Shown here: in pieces, positions 23,237 through 35,600 of the stretch
Position numbering within the stretch: the first letter of the stretch is position 1
Layout: the number at the start of each line of letters is the position of its first letter
Origin: Megaustenia siamemsis
Lineage: Eukaryota; Mollusca; Gastropoda; Stylommatophora; Ariophantidae
Reading direction: 5' to 3'
Assembly: GCA_032433765.1 (NCBI GenBank)
Contig: JAVIAB010000041.1
Span: 80,330,928 to 80,394,927, forward strand
Length of the DNA stretch: 64,000 nucleotides
Notes under the pieces: generated by a model
What the model saw: the letters and a program-made list of their open reading frames with translations, nothing else
What the model was told of the DNA's origin: nothing
The model's database searches: none
Made by a program: the position numbers and the translations under genes

Positions 23237-26200
23237 CTACACTCCACCCTCATGTATGTTACTTCGTGAATCCTTCCTTGTCTACGCTCCACCCTCATGT
23301 ATGTTACTTCGTGAACCCTTCCTTGTCTACGCTCCACCCTCATGTATGTTACTTCGTGAATCCTTCCTTGTCTACACTCCACCCTCATGTATGTTACTTC
23401 GTGAACCCTTCCTTGTCTACACTCCACCCTCATGTATGTTACTTCGTGAACCCTTCCTTGTCTACGCTCCACCCTCATGTATGTTACTTCGTGAACCCTT
23501 CCTTGTCTACGCTCCACCCTCATAATGTTACTTCGTGAACCCTTCCTTGTCTACGCTCCACCCTCATGTATGTTACTTCGTGAACCCTTCCTTGTCTACG
23601 CTCCACCCTCATGTATGTTACTTCGTGAACCCTTCCTTGTCTACGCTCCACCCTCATGTATGTTACTTCGTGAACCCTTCCTTGTCTACGCTCCACCCTC
23701 ATGTATGTTACTTCGTGAACCCTTCCTTGTCTACGCTCCACCCTCATGTATGTTACTTCGTGAACCCTTCCTTGTCTACGCTCCACCCTCATGTATGTTA
23801 CTTCGTGAACCCTTCCTTGTCTACACTCCACCCTCATGTATGTTACTTCGTGAACCCTTCCTTGTCTACGCTCCACCCTCATGTATGTTACTTCGTGAAC
23901 CCTTCCTTGTCTACGCTCCACCCTCATGTATGTTACTTCGTGAACCCTTCCTTGTCTACACTCCACCCTCATGTATGTTACTTCGTGAACCCTTCCTTGT
24001 CTACGCTCCACCCTCATGTATGTTACTTCGTGAACCCTTCCTTGTCTACGCTCCACCCTCATGTATGTTACTTCGTGAATCCTTCCTTGTCTACGCTCCA
24101 CCCTCATGTATGTTACTTCGTGAACCCTTCCTTGTCTACACTCCACCCTCATGTATGTTACTTCGTGAATCCTTCCTTGTCTACGCTCCACCCTCATGTA
24201 TGTTACTTCGTGAACCCTTCCTTGTCTACACTCCACCCTCATGTATGTTACTTCGTGAACCCTTCCTTGTCTACGCTCCACCCTCATGTATGTTACTTCG
24301 TGAACCCTTCCTTGTCTACACTCCACCCTCATGTATGTTACTTCGTGAACCCTTCCTTGTCTACGCTCCACCCTCATGTATGTTACTTCGTGAACCCTTC
24401 CTTGTCTACACTCCACCCTCATGTATGTTACTTCGTGAACCCTTCCTTGTCTACGCTCCACCCTCATGTATGTTACTTCGTGAACCCTTCCTTGTCTACA
24501 CTCCACCCTCATGTATGTTACTTCGTGAACCCTTCCTTGTCTACGCTCCACCCTCATGTATGTTACTTCGTGAACCCTTCCTTGTCTACACTCCACCCTC
24601 ATGTATGTTACTTCGTGAACCCTTCCTTGTCTACGCTCCACCCTCATGTATGTTACTTCGTGAACCCTTCCTTGTCTACACTCCACCCTCATGTATGTTA
24701 CTTCGTGAACCCTTCCTTGTCTACGCTCCACCCTCATGTATGTTACTTCGTGAACCCTTCCTTGTCTACGCTCCACCCTCATGTATGTTACTTCGTGAAC
24801 CCTTCCTTGTCTACACTCCACCCTCATGTATGTTACTTCGTGAACCCTTCCTTGTCTACGCTCCACCCTCATGTATGTTACTTCGTGAACCCTTCCTTGT
24901 CTACACTCCACCCTCATGTATGTTACTTCGTGAACCCTTCCTTGTCTACGCTCCACCCTCATGTATGTTACTTCGTGAACCCTTCCTTGTCTACGCTCCA
25001 CCCTCATGTATGTTACTTCGTGAACCCTTCCTTGTCTACGCTCCACCCTCATGTATGTTACTTCGTGAACCCTTCCTTGTCTACGCTCCACCCTCATGTA
25101 TGTTACTTCGTGAACCCTTCCTTGTCTACGCTCCACCCTCATGTATGTTACTTCGTGAACCCTTCCTTGTCTACGCTCCACCCTCATGTATGTTACTTCG
25201 TGAACCCTTCCTTGTCTACGCTCCACCCTCATGTATGTTACTTCGTGAACCCTTCCTTGTCTACGCTCCACCCTCATGTATGTTACTTCGTGAACCCTTC
25301 CTTGTCTACGCTCCACCCTCATGTATGTTACTTCGTGAACCCTTCCTTGTCTACACTCCACCCTCATGTATGTTACTTCGTGAATCCTTCCTTGTCTACG
25401 CTCCACCCTCATGTATGTTACTTCGTGAACCCTTCCTTGTCTACGCTCCACCCTCATGTATGTTACTTCGTGAACCCTTCCTTGTCTACACTCCACCCTC
25501 ATGTATGTTACTTCGTGAACCCTTCCTTGTCTACACTCCACCCTCATGTATGTTACTTCGTGAACCCTTCCTTGTCTACGCTCCACCCTCATGTATGTTA
25601 CTTCGTGAACCCTTCCTTGTCTACGCTCCACCCTCATGTATGTTACTTCGTGAACCCTTCCTTGTCTACGCTCCACCCTCATGTATGTTACTTCGTGAAC
25701 CCTTCCTTGTCTACGCTCCACCCTCATGTATGTTACTTCGTGAACCCTTCCTTGTCTACGCTCCACCCTCATGTATGTTACTTCGTGAACCCTTCCTTGT
25801 CTACGCTCCACCCTCATGTATGTTACTTCGTGAACCCTTCCTTGTCTACGCTCCACCCTCATGTATGTTACTTCGTGAACCCTTCCTTGTCTACGCTCCA
25901 CCCTCATGTATGTTACTTCGTGAACCCTTCCTTGTCTACACTCCACCCTCATGTATGTTACTTCGTGAACCCTTCCTTGTCTACGCTCCACCCTCATGTA
26001 TGTTACTTCGTGAACCCTTCCTTGTCTACGCTCCACCCTCATGTATGTTACTTCGTGAACCCTTCCTTGTCTACACTCCACCCTCATGTATGTTACTTCG
26101 TGAATCCTTCCTTGTCTACGCTCCACCCTCATGTATGTTACTTCGTGAACCCTTCCTTGTCTACGCTCCACCCTCATGTATGTTACTTCGTGAATCCTTC

Positions 26201-27016
26201 CTTGTCTACGCTCCACCCTCATGTATGTTACTTCGTGAACCCTTCCTTGTCTACACTCCACCCTCATGTATGTTACTTCGTGAATCCTTCCTTGTCTACG
26301 CTCCACCCTCATGTATGTTACTTCGTGAACCCTTCCTTGTCTACACTCCACCCTCATGTATGTTACTTCGTGAACCCTTCCTTGTCTACGCTCCACCCTC
26401 ATGTATGTTACTTCGTGAACCCTTCCTTGTCTACACTCCACCCTCATGTATGTTACTTCGTGAACCCTTCCTTGTCTACGCTCCACCCTCATGTATGTTA
26501 CTTCGTGAACCCTTCCTTGTCTACACTCCACCCTCATGTATGTTACTTCGTGAACCCTTCCTTGTCTACGCTCCACCCTCATGTATGTTACTTCGTGAAC
26601 CCTTCCTTGTCTACACTCCACCCTCATGTATGTTACTTCGTGAACCCTTCCTTGTCTACGCTCCACCCTCATGTATGTTACTTCGTGAACCCTTCCTTGT
26701 CTACACTCCACCCTCATGTATGTTACTTCGTGAACCCTTCCTTGTCTACGCTCCACCCTCATGTATGTTACTTCGTGAACCCTTCCTTGTCTACACTCCA
26801 CCCTCATGTATGTTACTTCGTGAACCCTTCCTTGTCTACGCTCCACCCTCATGTATGTTACTTCGTGAACCCTTCCTTGTCTACGCTCCACCCTCATGTA
26901 TGTTACTTCGTGAACCCTTCCTTGTCTACACTCCACCCTCATGTATGTTACTTCGTGAACCCTTCCTTGTCTACGCTCCACCCTCATGTATGTTACTTCG
27001 TGAACCCTTCCTTGTC
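23237..27016. repeat. 47-unit (2,115-bp) higher-order repeat, two copies
   Basis: The ctaca markers at 23237, 23372, 23417, 23821, 23956, 24136 to 24676 (every 90 bp), 24811 and 24901 recur at +2,115 bp (25351, 25486, 25531, 25936, 26071, 26251 to 26791, 26926, 27016). The first three are at +2,114 because of the 44-bp unit at 23523. Within each copy, seven G/A dimers of 90 bp form an inner repeat. The period breaks after 27016, though the alternating segment returns at 28006-28771. Confidence 0.85.
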
Positions 27017-29130
27017 TACACTCCACCCTCATGTATGTTACTTCGTGAACCCTTCCTTGTCTACGCTCCACCCTCATGTATGTTACTTCGTGAACCCTTC
27101 CTTGTCTACGCTCCACCCTCATGTATGTTACTTCGTGAACCCTTCCTTGTCTACGCTCCACCCTCATGTATGTTACTTCGTGAACCCTTCCTTGTCTACG
27201 CTCCACCCTCATGTATGTTACTTCGTGAACCCTTCCTTGTCTACGCTCCACCCTCATGTATGTTACTTCGTGAACCCTTCCTTGTCTACGCTCCACCCTC
27301 ATGTATGTTACTTCGTGAACCCTTCCTTGTCTACGCTCCACCCTCATGTATGTTACTTCGTGAACCCTTCCTTGTCTACGCTCCACCCTCATGTATGTTA
27401 CTTCGTGAACCCTTCCTTGTCTACGCTCCACCCTCATGTATGTTACTTCGTGAACCCTTCCTTGTCTACGCTCCACCCTCATGTATGTTACTTCGTGAAC
27501 CCTTCCTTGTCTACACTCCACCCTCATGTATGTTACTTCGTGAACCCTTCCTTGTCTACACTCCACCCTCATGTATGTTACTTCGTGAACCCTTCCTTGT
27601 CTACGCTCCACCCTCATGTATGTTACTTCGTGAACCCTTCCTTGTCTACGCTCCACCCTCATGTATGTTACTTCGTGAACCCTTCCTTGTCTACGCTCCA
27701 CCCTCATGTATGTTACTTCGTGAACCCTTCCTTGTCTACGCTCCACCCTCATGTATGTTACTTCGTGAACCCTTCCTTGTCTACGCTCCACCCTCATGTA
27801 TGTTACTTCGTGAACCCTTCCTTGTCTACGCTCCACCCTCATGTATGTTACTTCGTGAACCCTTCCTTGTCTACACTCCACCCTCATGTATGTTACTTCG
27901 TGAACCCTTCCTTGTCTACGCTCCACCCTCATGTATGTTACTTCGTGAACCCTTCCTTGTCTACACTCCACCCTCATGTATGTTACTTCGTGAACCCTTC
28001 CTTGTCTACACTCCACCCTCATGTATGTTACTTCGTGAACCCTTCCTTGTCTACGCTCCACCCTCATGTATGTTACTTCGTGAACCCTTCCTTGTCTACA
28101 CTCCACCCTCATGTATGTTACTTCGTGAACCCTTCCTTGTCTACGCTCCACCCTCATGTATGTTACTTCGTGAACCCTTCCTTGTCTACACTCCACCCTC
28201 ATGTATGTTACTTCGTGAACCCTTCCTTGTCTACGCTCCACCCTCATGTATGTTACTTCGTGAACCCTTCCTTGTCTACGCTCCACCCTCATGTATGTTA
28301 CTTCGTGAACCCTTCCTTGTCTACGCTCCACCCTCATGTATGTTACTTCGTGAACCCTTCCTTGTCTACACTCCACCCTCATGTATGTTACTTCGTGAAA
28401 CCTTCCTTGTCTACGCTCCACCCTCATGTATGTTACTTCGTGAACCCTTCCTTGTCTACACTCCACCCTCATGTATGTTACTTCGTGAACCCTTCCTTGT
28501 CTACGCTCCACCCTCATGTATGTTACTTCGTGAAACCTTCCTTGTCTACACTCCACCCTCATGTATGTTACTTCGTGAACCCTTCCTTGTCTACGCTCCA
28601 CCCTCATGTATGTTACTTCGTGAACCCTTCCTTGTCTACGCTCCACCCTCATGTATGTTACTTCGTGAACCCTTCCTTGTCTACACTCCACCCTCATGTA
28701 TGTTACTTCGTGAACCCTTCCTTGTCTACGCTCCACCCTCATGTATGTTACTTCGTGAACCCTTCCTTGTCTACACTCCACCCTCATGTATGTTACTTCG
28801 TGAACCCTTCCTTGTCTACGCTCCACCCTCATGTATGTTACTTCGTGAACCCTTCCTTGTCTACGCTCCACCCTCATGTATGTTACTTCGTGAACCCTTC
28901 CTTGTCTACGCTCCACCCTCATGTATGTTACTTCGTGAACCCTTCCTTGTCTACGCTCCACCCTCATGTATGTTACTTCGTGAACCCTTCCTTGTCTACG
29001 CTCCACCCTCATGTATGTTACTTCGTGAACCCTTCCTTGTCTACGCTCCACCCTCATGTATGTTACTTCGTGAACCCTTCCTTGTCTACGCTCCACCCTC
29101 ATGTATGTTACTTCGTGAACCCTTCCTTGT

Positions 29131-32100
29131 CTACACTCCACCCTCATGTATGTTACTTCGTGAACCCTTCCTTGTCTACGCTCCACCCTCATGTATGTTA
29201 CTTCGTGAACCCTTCCTTGTCTACGCTCCACCCTCATGTATGTTACTTCGTGAACCCTTCCTTGTCTACACTCCACCCTCATGTATGTTACTTCGTGAAC
29301 CCTTCCTTGTCTACACTCCACCCTCATGTATGTTACTTCGTGAACCCTTCCTTGTCTACGCTCCACCCTCATGTATGTTACTTCGTGAACCCTTCCTTGT
29401 CTACGCTCCACCCTCATGTATGTTACTTCGTGAACCCTTCCTTGTCTACACTCCACCCTCATGTATGTTACTTCGTGAACCCTTCCTTGTCTACGCTCCA
29501 CCCTCATGTATGTTACTTCGTGAACCCTTCCTTGTCTACACTCCACCCTCATGTATGTTACTTCGTGAACCCTTCCTTGTCTACGCTCCACCCTCATGTA
29601 TGTTACTTCGTGAACCCTTCCTTGTCTACGCTCCACCCTCATGTATGTTACTTCGTGAACCCTTCCTTGTCTACACTCCACCCTCATGTATGTTACTTCG
29701 TGAACCCTTCCTTGTCTACGCTCCACCCTCATGTATGTTACTTCGTGAACCCTTCCTTGTCTACACTCCACCCTCATGTATGTTACTTCGTGAACCCTTC
29801 CTTGTCTACGCTCCACCCTCATGTATGTTACTTCGTGAACCCTTCCTTGTCTACGCTCCACCCTCATGTATGTTACTTCGTGAACCCTTCCTTGTCTACG
29901 CTCCACCCTCATGTATGTTACTTCGTGAACCCTTCCTTGTCTACGCTCCACCCTCATGTATGTTACTTCGTGAACCCTTCCTTGTCTACGCTCCACCCTC
30001 ATGTATGTTACTTCGTGAACCCTTCCTTGTCTACGCTCCACCCTCATGTATGTTACTTCGTGAACCCTTCCTTGTCTACGCTCCACCCTCATGTATGTTA
30101 CTTCGTGAACCCTTCCTTGTCTACACTCCACCCTCATGTATGTTACTTCGTGAACCCTTCCTTGTCTACGCTCCACCCTCATGTATGTTACTTCGTGAAC
30201 CCTTCCTTGTCTACGCTCCACCCTCATGTATGTTACTTCGTGAACCCTTCCTTGTCTACACTCCACCCTCATGTATGTTACTTCGTGAACCCTTCCTTGT
30301 CTACGCTCCACCCTCATGTATGTTACTTCGTGAACCCTTCCTTGTCTACGCTCCACCCTCATGTATGTTACTTCGTGAACCCTTCCTTGTCTACGCTCCA
30401 CCCTCATGTATGTTACTTCGTGAACCCTTCCTTGTCTACGCTCCACCCTCATGTATGTTACTTCGTGAACCCTTCCTTGTCTACGCTCCACCCTCATGTA
30501 TGTTACTTCGTGAACCCTTCCTTGTCTACGCTCCACCCTCATGTATGTTACTTCGTGAACCCTTCCTTGTCTACGCTCCACCCTCATGTATGTTACTTCG
30601 TGAACCCTTCCTTGTCTACACTCCACCCTCATGTATGTTACTTCGTGAACCCTTCCTTGTCTACGCTCCACCCTCATGTATGTTACTTCGTGAACCCTTC
30701 CTTGTCTACGCTCCACCCTCATGTATGTTACTTCGTGAACCCTTCCTTGTCTACACTCCACCCTCATGTATGTTACTTCGTGAACCCTTCCTTGTCTACG
30801 CTCCACCCTCATGTATGTTACTTCGTGAACCCTTCCTTGTCTACGCTCCACCCTCATGTATGTTACTTCGTGAACCCTTCCTTGTCTACGCTCCACCCTC
30901 ATGTATGTTACTTCGTGAACCCTTCCTTGTCTACGCTCCACCCTCATGTATGTTACTTCGTGAACCCTTCCTTGTCTACGCTCCACCCTCATGTATGTTA
31001 CTTCGTGAACCCTTCCTTGTCTACGCTCCACCCTCATGTATGTTACTTCGTGAACCCTTCCTTGTCTACGCTCCACCCTCATGTATGTTACTTCGTGAAC
31101 CCTTCCTTGTCTACACTCCACCCTCATGTATGTTACTTCGTGAACCCTTCCTTGTCTACGCTCCACCCTCATGTATGTTACTTCGTGAACCCTTCCTTGT
31201 CTACGCTCCACCCTCATGTATGTTACTTCGTGAACCCTTCCTTGTCTACACTCCACCCTCATGTATGTTACTTCGTGAACCCTTCCTTGTCTACACTCCA
31301 CCCTCATGTATGTTACTTCGTGAACCCTTCCTTGTCTACGCTCCACCCTCATGTATGTTACTTCGTGAACCCTTCCTTGTCTACGCTCCACCCTCATGTA
31401 TGTTACTTCGTGAACCCTTCCTTGTCTACACTCCACCCTCATGTATGTTACTTCGTGAACCCTTCCTTGTCTACGCTCCACCCTCATGTATGTTACTTCG
31501 TGAACCCTTCCTTGTCTACACTCCACCCTCATGTATGTTACTTCGTGAACCCTTCCTTGTCTACGCTCCACCCTCATGTATGTTACTTCGTGAACCCTTC
31601 CTTGTCTACGCTCCACCCTCATGTATGTTACTTCGTGAACCCTTCCTTGTCTACACTCCACCCTCATGTATGTTACTTCGTGAACCCTTCCTTGTCTACG
31701 CTCCACCCTCATGTATGTTACTTCGTGAACCCTTCCTTGTCTACACTCCACCCTCATGTATGTTACTTCGTGAACCCTTCCTTGTCTACGCTCCACCCTC
31801 ATGTATGTTACTTCGTGAACCCTTCCTTGTCTACGCTCCACCCTCATGTATGTTACTTCGTGAACCCTTCCTTGTCTACGCTCCACCCTCATGTATGTTA
31901 CTTCGTGAACCCTTCCTTGTCTACGCTCCACCCTCATGTATGTTACTTCGTGAACCCTTCCTTGTCTACGCTCCACCCTCATGTATGTTACTTCGTGAAC
32001 CCTTCCTTGTCTACGCTCCACCCTCATGTATGTTACTTCGTGAACCCTTCCTTGTCTACGCTCCACCCTCATGTATGTTACTTCGTGAACCCTTCCTTGT

Positions 32101-32236
32101 CTACACTCCACCCTCATGTATGTTACTTCGTGAACCCTTCCTTGTCTACGCTCCACCCTCATGTATGTTACTTCGTGAACCCTTCCTTGTCTACGCTCCA
32201 CCCTCATGTATGTTACTTCGTGAACCCTTCCTTGTC
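29131..32236. repeat. 44-unit (1,980-bp) higher-order repeat
   Basis: The ctaca markers at 29131, 29266, 29311, 29446, 29536, 29671, 29761, 30121 and 30256 recur 1,980 bp later at 31111 through 32236. Between them lie two 11-unit (495-bp) blocks headed by 30121 and 30616, each with markers 135 bp apart. The structure is therefore 22 + 11 + 11 units, starting again with 22. The same series appears at 54704-57807 in the downstream 10-kb copy. Confidence 0.85.
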
Positions 32237-32699
32237 TACACTCCACCCTCATGTATGTTACTTCGTGAACCCTTCCTTGTCTACGCTCCACCCTCATGTA
32301 TGTTACTTCGTGAACCCTTCCTTGTCTACACTCCACCCTCATGTATGTTACTTCGTGAACCCTTCCTTGTCTACGCTCCACCCTCATGTATGTTACTTCG
32401 TGAACCCTTCCTTGTCTACGCTCCACCCTCATGTATGTTACTTCGTGAACCCTTCCTTGTCTACGCTCCACCCTCATGTATGTTACTTCGTGAACCCTTC
32501 CTTGTCTACGCTCCACCCTCATGTATGTTACTTCGTGAACCCTTCCTTGTCTACACTCCACCCTCATGTATGTTACTTCGTGAACCCTTCCTTGTCTACA
32601 CTCCACCCTCATGTATGTTACTTCGTGAACCCTTCCTTGTCTACGCTCCACCCTCATGTATGTTACTTCGTGAACCCTTCCTTGTCTACGCTCCACCCT

Positions 32700-35600
32700 C
32701 ATGTATGTTACTTCGTGAACCCTTCCTTGTCTACGCTCCACCTCATGTATGTTACTTCGTGAACCCTTCCTTGTCTACGCTCCACCCTCATGTATGTTAC
32801 TTCGTGAACCCTTCCTTGTCTACGCTCCACCCTCATGTATGTTACTTCGTGAACCCTTCCTTGTCTACGCTCCACCCTCATGTATGTTACTTCGTGAACC
32901 CTTCCTTGTCTACGCTCCACCCTCATGTATGTTACTTCGTGAACCCTTCCTTGTCTACGCTCCACCCTCATGTATGTTACTTCGTGAACCCTTCCTTGTC
33001 TACGCTCCACCCTCATGTATGTTACTTCGTGAACCCTTCCTTGTCTACACTCCACCCTCATGTATGTTACTTCGTGAACCCTTCCTTGTCTACACTCCAC
33101 CCTCATGTATGTTACTTCGTGAACCCTTCCTTGTCTACGCTCCACCCTCATGTATGTTACTTCGTGAACCCTTCCTTGTCTACGCTCCACCCTCATGTAT
33201 GTTACTTCGTGAACCCTTCCTTGTCTACGCTCCACCCTCATGTATGTTACTTCGTGAACCCTTCCTTGTCTACGCTCCACCCTCATGTATGTTACTTCGT
33301 GAACCCTTCCTTGTCTACACTCCACCCTCATGTATGTTACTTCGTGAACCCTTCCTTGTCTACGCTCCACCCTCATGTATGTTACTTCGTGAACCCTTCC
33401 TTGTCTACGCTCCACCCTCATGTATGTTACTTCGTGAACCCTTCCTTGTCTACACTCCACCCTCATGTATGTTACTTCGTGAACCCTTCCTTGTCTACGC
33501 TCCACCCTCATGTATGTTACTTCGTGAACCCTTCCTTGTCTACACTCCACCCTCATGTATGTTACTTCGTGAACCCTTCCTTGTCTACACTCCACCCTCA
33601 TGTATGTTACTTCGTGAACCCTTCCTTGTCTACGCTCCACCCTCATGTATGTTACTTCGTGAACCCTTCCTTGTCTACACTCCACCCTCATGTATGTTAC
33701 TTCGTGAACCCTTCCTTGTCTACGCTCCACCCTCATGTATGTTACTTCGTGAACCCTCCTTGTCTACGCTCCACCCTCATGTATGTTACTTCGTGAACCC
33801 TTCCTTGTCTACGCTCCACCCTCATGTATGTTACTTCGTGAACCCTTCCTTGTCTACGCTCCACCCTCATGTATGTTACTTCGTGAACCTTCCTTGTCTA
33901 CGCTCCACCCTCATGTATGTTACTTCGTGAACCCTTCCTTGTCTACACTCCACCCTCATGTATGTTACTTCGTGAACCCTTCCTTGTCTACGCTCCACCC
34001 TCATGTATGTTACTTCGTGAACCCTTCCTTGTCTACGCTCCACCTCATGTATGTTACTTCGTGAACCCTTCCTTGTCTACACTCCACCCTCATGTATGTT
34101 ACTTCGTGAACCCTTCCTTGTCTACGCTCCACCCTCATGTATGTTACTTCGTGAACCCTCCTTGTCTACACTCCACCCTCATGTATGTTACTTCGTGAAC
34201 CCTTCCTTGTCTACGCTCCACCCTCATGTATGTTACTTCGTGAACCCTTCCTTGTCTACACTCCACCCTCATGTATGTTACTTCGTGAACCCTTCCTTGT
34301 CTACACTCCACCCTCATGTATGTTACTTCGTGAACCCTTCCTTGTCTACACTCCACCCTCATGTATGTTACTTCGTGAACCCTTCCTTGTCTACGCTCCA
34401 CCCTCATGTATGTTACTTCGTGAACCTTCCTTGTCTACACTCCACCCTCATGTATGTTACTTCGTGAACCCTTCCTTGTCTACGCCCACCCTCATGTATG
34501 TTACTTCGTGAACCCTTCCTTGTCTACACTCCACCCTCATGTATGTTACTTCGTGAACCCTTCCTTGTCTACGCTCCACCCTCATATGTTACTTCGTGAA
34601 CCTTCCTTGTCTACGCTCCACCCTCATGTATGTTACTTCGTGAACCCTTCCTTGTCTACGCTCCACCCTCATGTATGTTACTTCGTGAACCCTTCCTTGT
34701 CTACGCTCCACCCTCATGTATGTTACTTCGTGAACCCTTCCTTGTCTACACTCCACCCTCATGTATGTTACTTCGTGAACCCTTCCTTGTCTACGCTCCA
34801 CCCTCATGTATGTTACTTCGTGAACCCTTCCTTGTCTACACTCCACCCTCATGTATGTTACTTCGTGAACCCTTCCTTGTCTACACTCCACCTCATGTAT
34901 GTTACTTCGTGAACCCTTCCTTGTCTACGCTCCACCCTCATGTATGTTACTTCGTGAACCCTCCTTGTCTACGCTCCACCCTCATGTATGTTACTTCGTG
35001 AACCCTTCCTTGTCTACGCTCCACCCTCATGTATGTTACTTCGTGAACCTTCCTTGTCTACGCTCCACCCTCATGTATGTTACTTCGTGAACCCTTCCTT
35101 GTCTACGCTCCACCCTCATGTATGTTACTTCGTGAACCCTTCCTTGTCTACACTCCACCCTCATGTATGTTACTTCGTGAACCCTTCCTTGTCTACGCTC
35201 CACCCTCATGTATGTTACTTCGTGAACCCTTCCTTGTCTACGCTCCACCCTCATGTATGTTACTTCGTGAACCCTTCCTTGTCTACACTCCACCCTCATG
35301 TATGTTACTTCGTGAACCCTCCTTGTCTACGCTCCACCCTCATGTATGTTACTTCGTGAACCCTTCCTTGTCTACGCTCCACCCTCATGTATGTTACTTC
35401 GTGAACCCTTCCTTGTCTACGCTCCACCCTCATGTATGTTACTTCGTGAACCCTTCCTTGTCTACACTCCACCCTCATGTATGTTACTCGTGAACCCTTC
35501 TTGTCTACACTCCACCCTCATGTATGTTACTTCGTGAATCCTTCCTTGTCTACGCTCCACCCTCATGTATGTTACTTCGTGAACCCTTCCTTGTCTACAC

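Larger units (their letters stand above)
5775..23523. repeat. left zone of the satellite: diverse, HOR-rich
   Basis: This part of the array holds most of the variant types: gtaaac, gaatcc, catcg, ctttaccc with gttaatcc, and 44-bp cataatg units. The 44-bp units fall near 6147, 6821, 8080, 8439, 9203, 9517, 9741, 10370, 10729, 11452, 11676, 13160, 13384, 14148, 14372, 15001, 15360, 16123, 16347, 17246, 18488, 21005, 21949 and 23523. Spacings recur: 224 bp five times, 359 three times, 629 twice, and 763/764 three times, so they mark amplified multi-unit blocks rather than random mutations. Small oddities are a 4-bp insertion at 11217-11224 and a 31-bp unit at about 17381. Confidence 0.9.
22247..32240. 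repeat. 10-kb intra-satellite duplication, copy 1
   Basis: The order of ctaca units here (22247, 22382, 22427, 22562, 22787, 22877, 23237, ... 27511, 27556, 27871, ... 32101, 32236) is reproduced about 25,573 bp downstream (25,570-25,572 at the ends, where single indels shift the count). I checked over fifty markers and found about a dozen differences, among them ctaca-to-ctacg at 22652 and 23372, the reverse at 28276, gaatcc units at 23270, 25381, 26191 and 26281, two gaaacc units at about 28399 and 28530, and the 44-bp unit at 23523. Collinearity is lost left of about 22.2 kb and right of about 32.3 kb. Confidence 0.85.
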
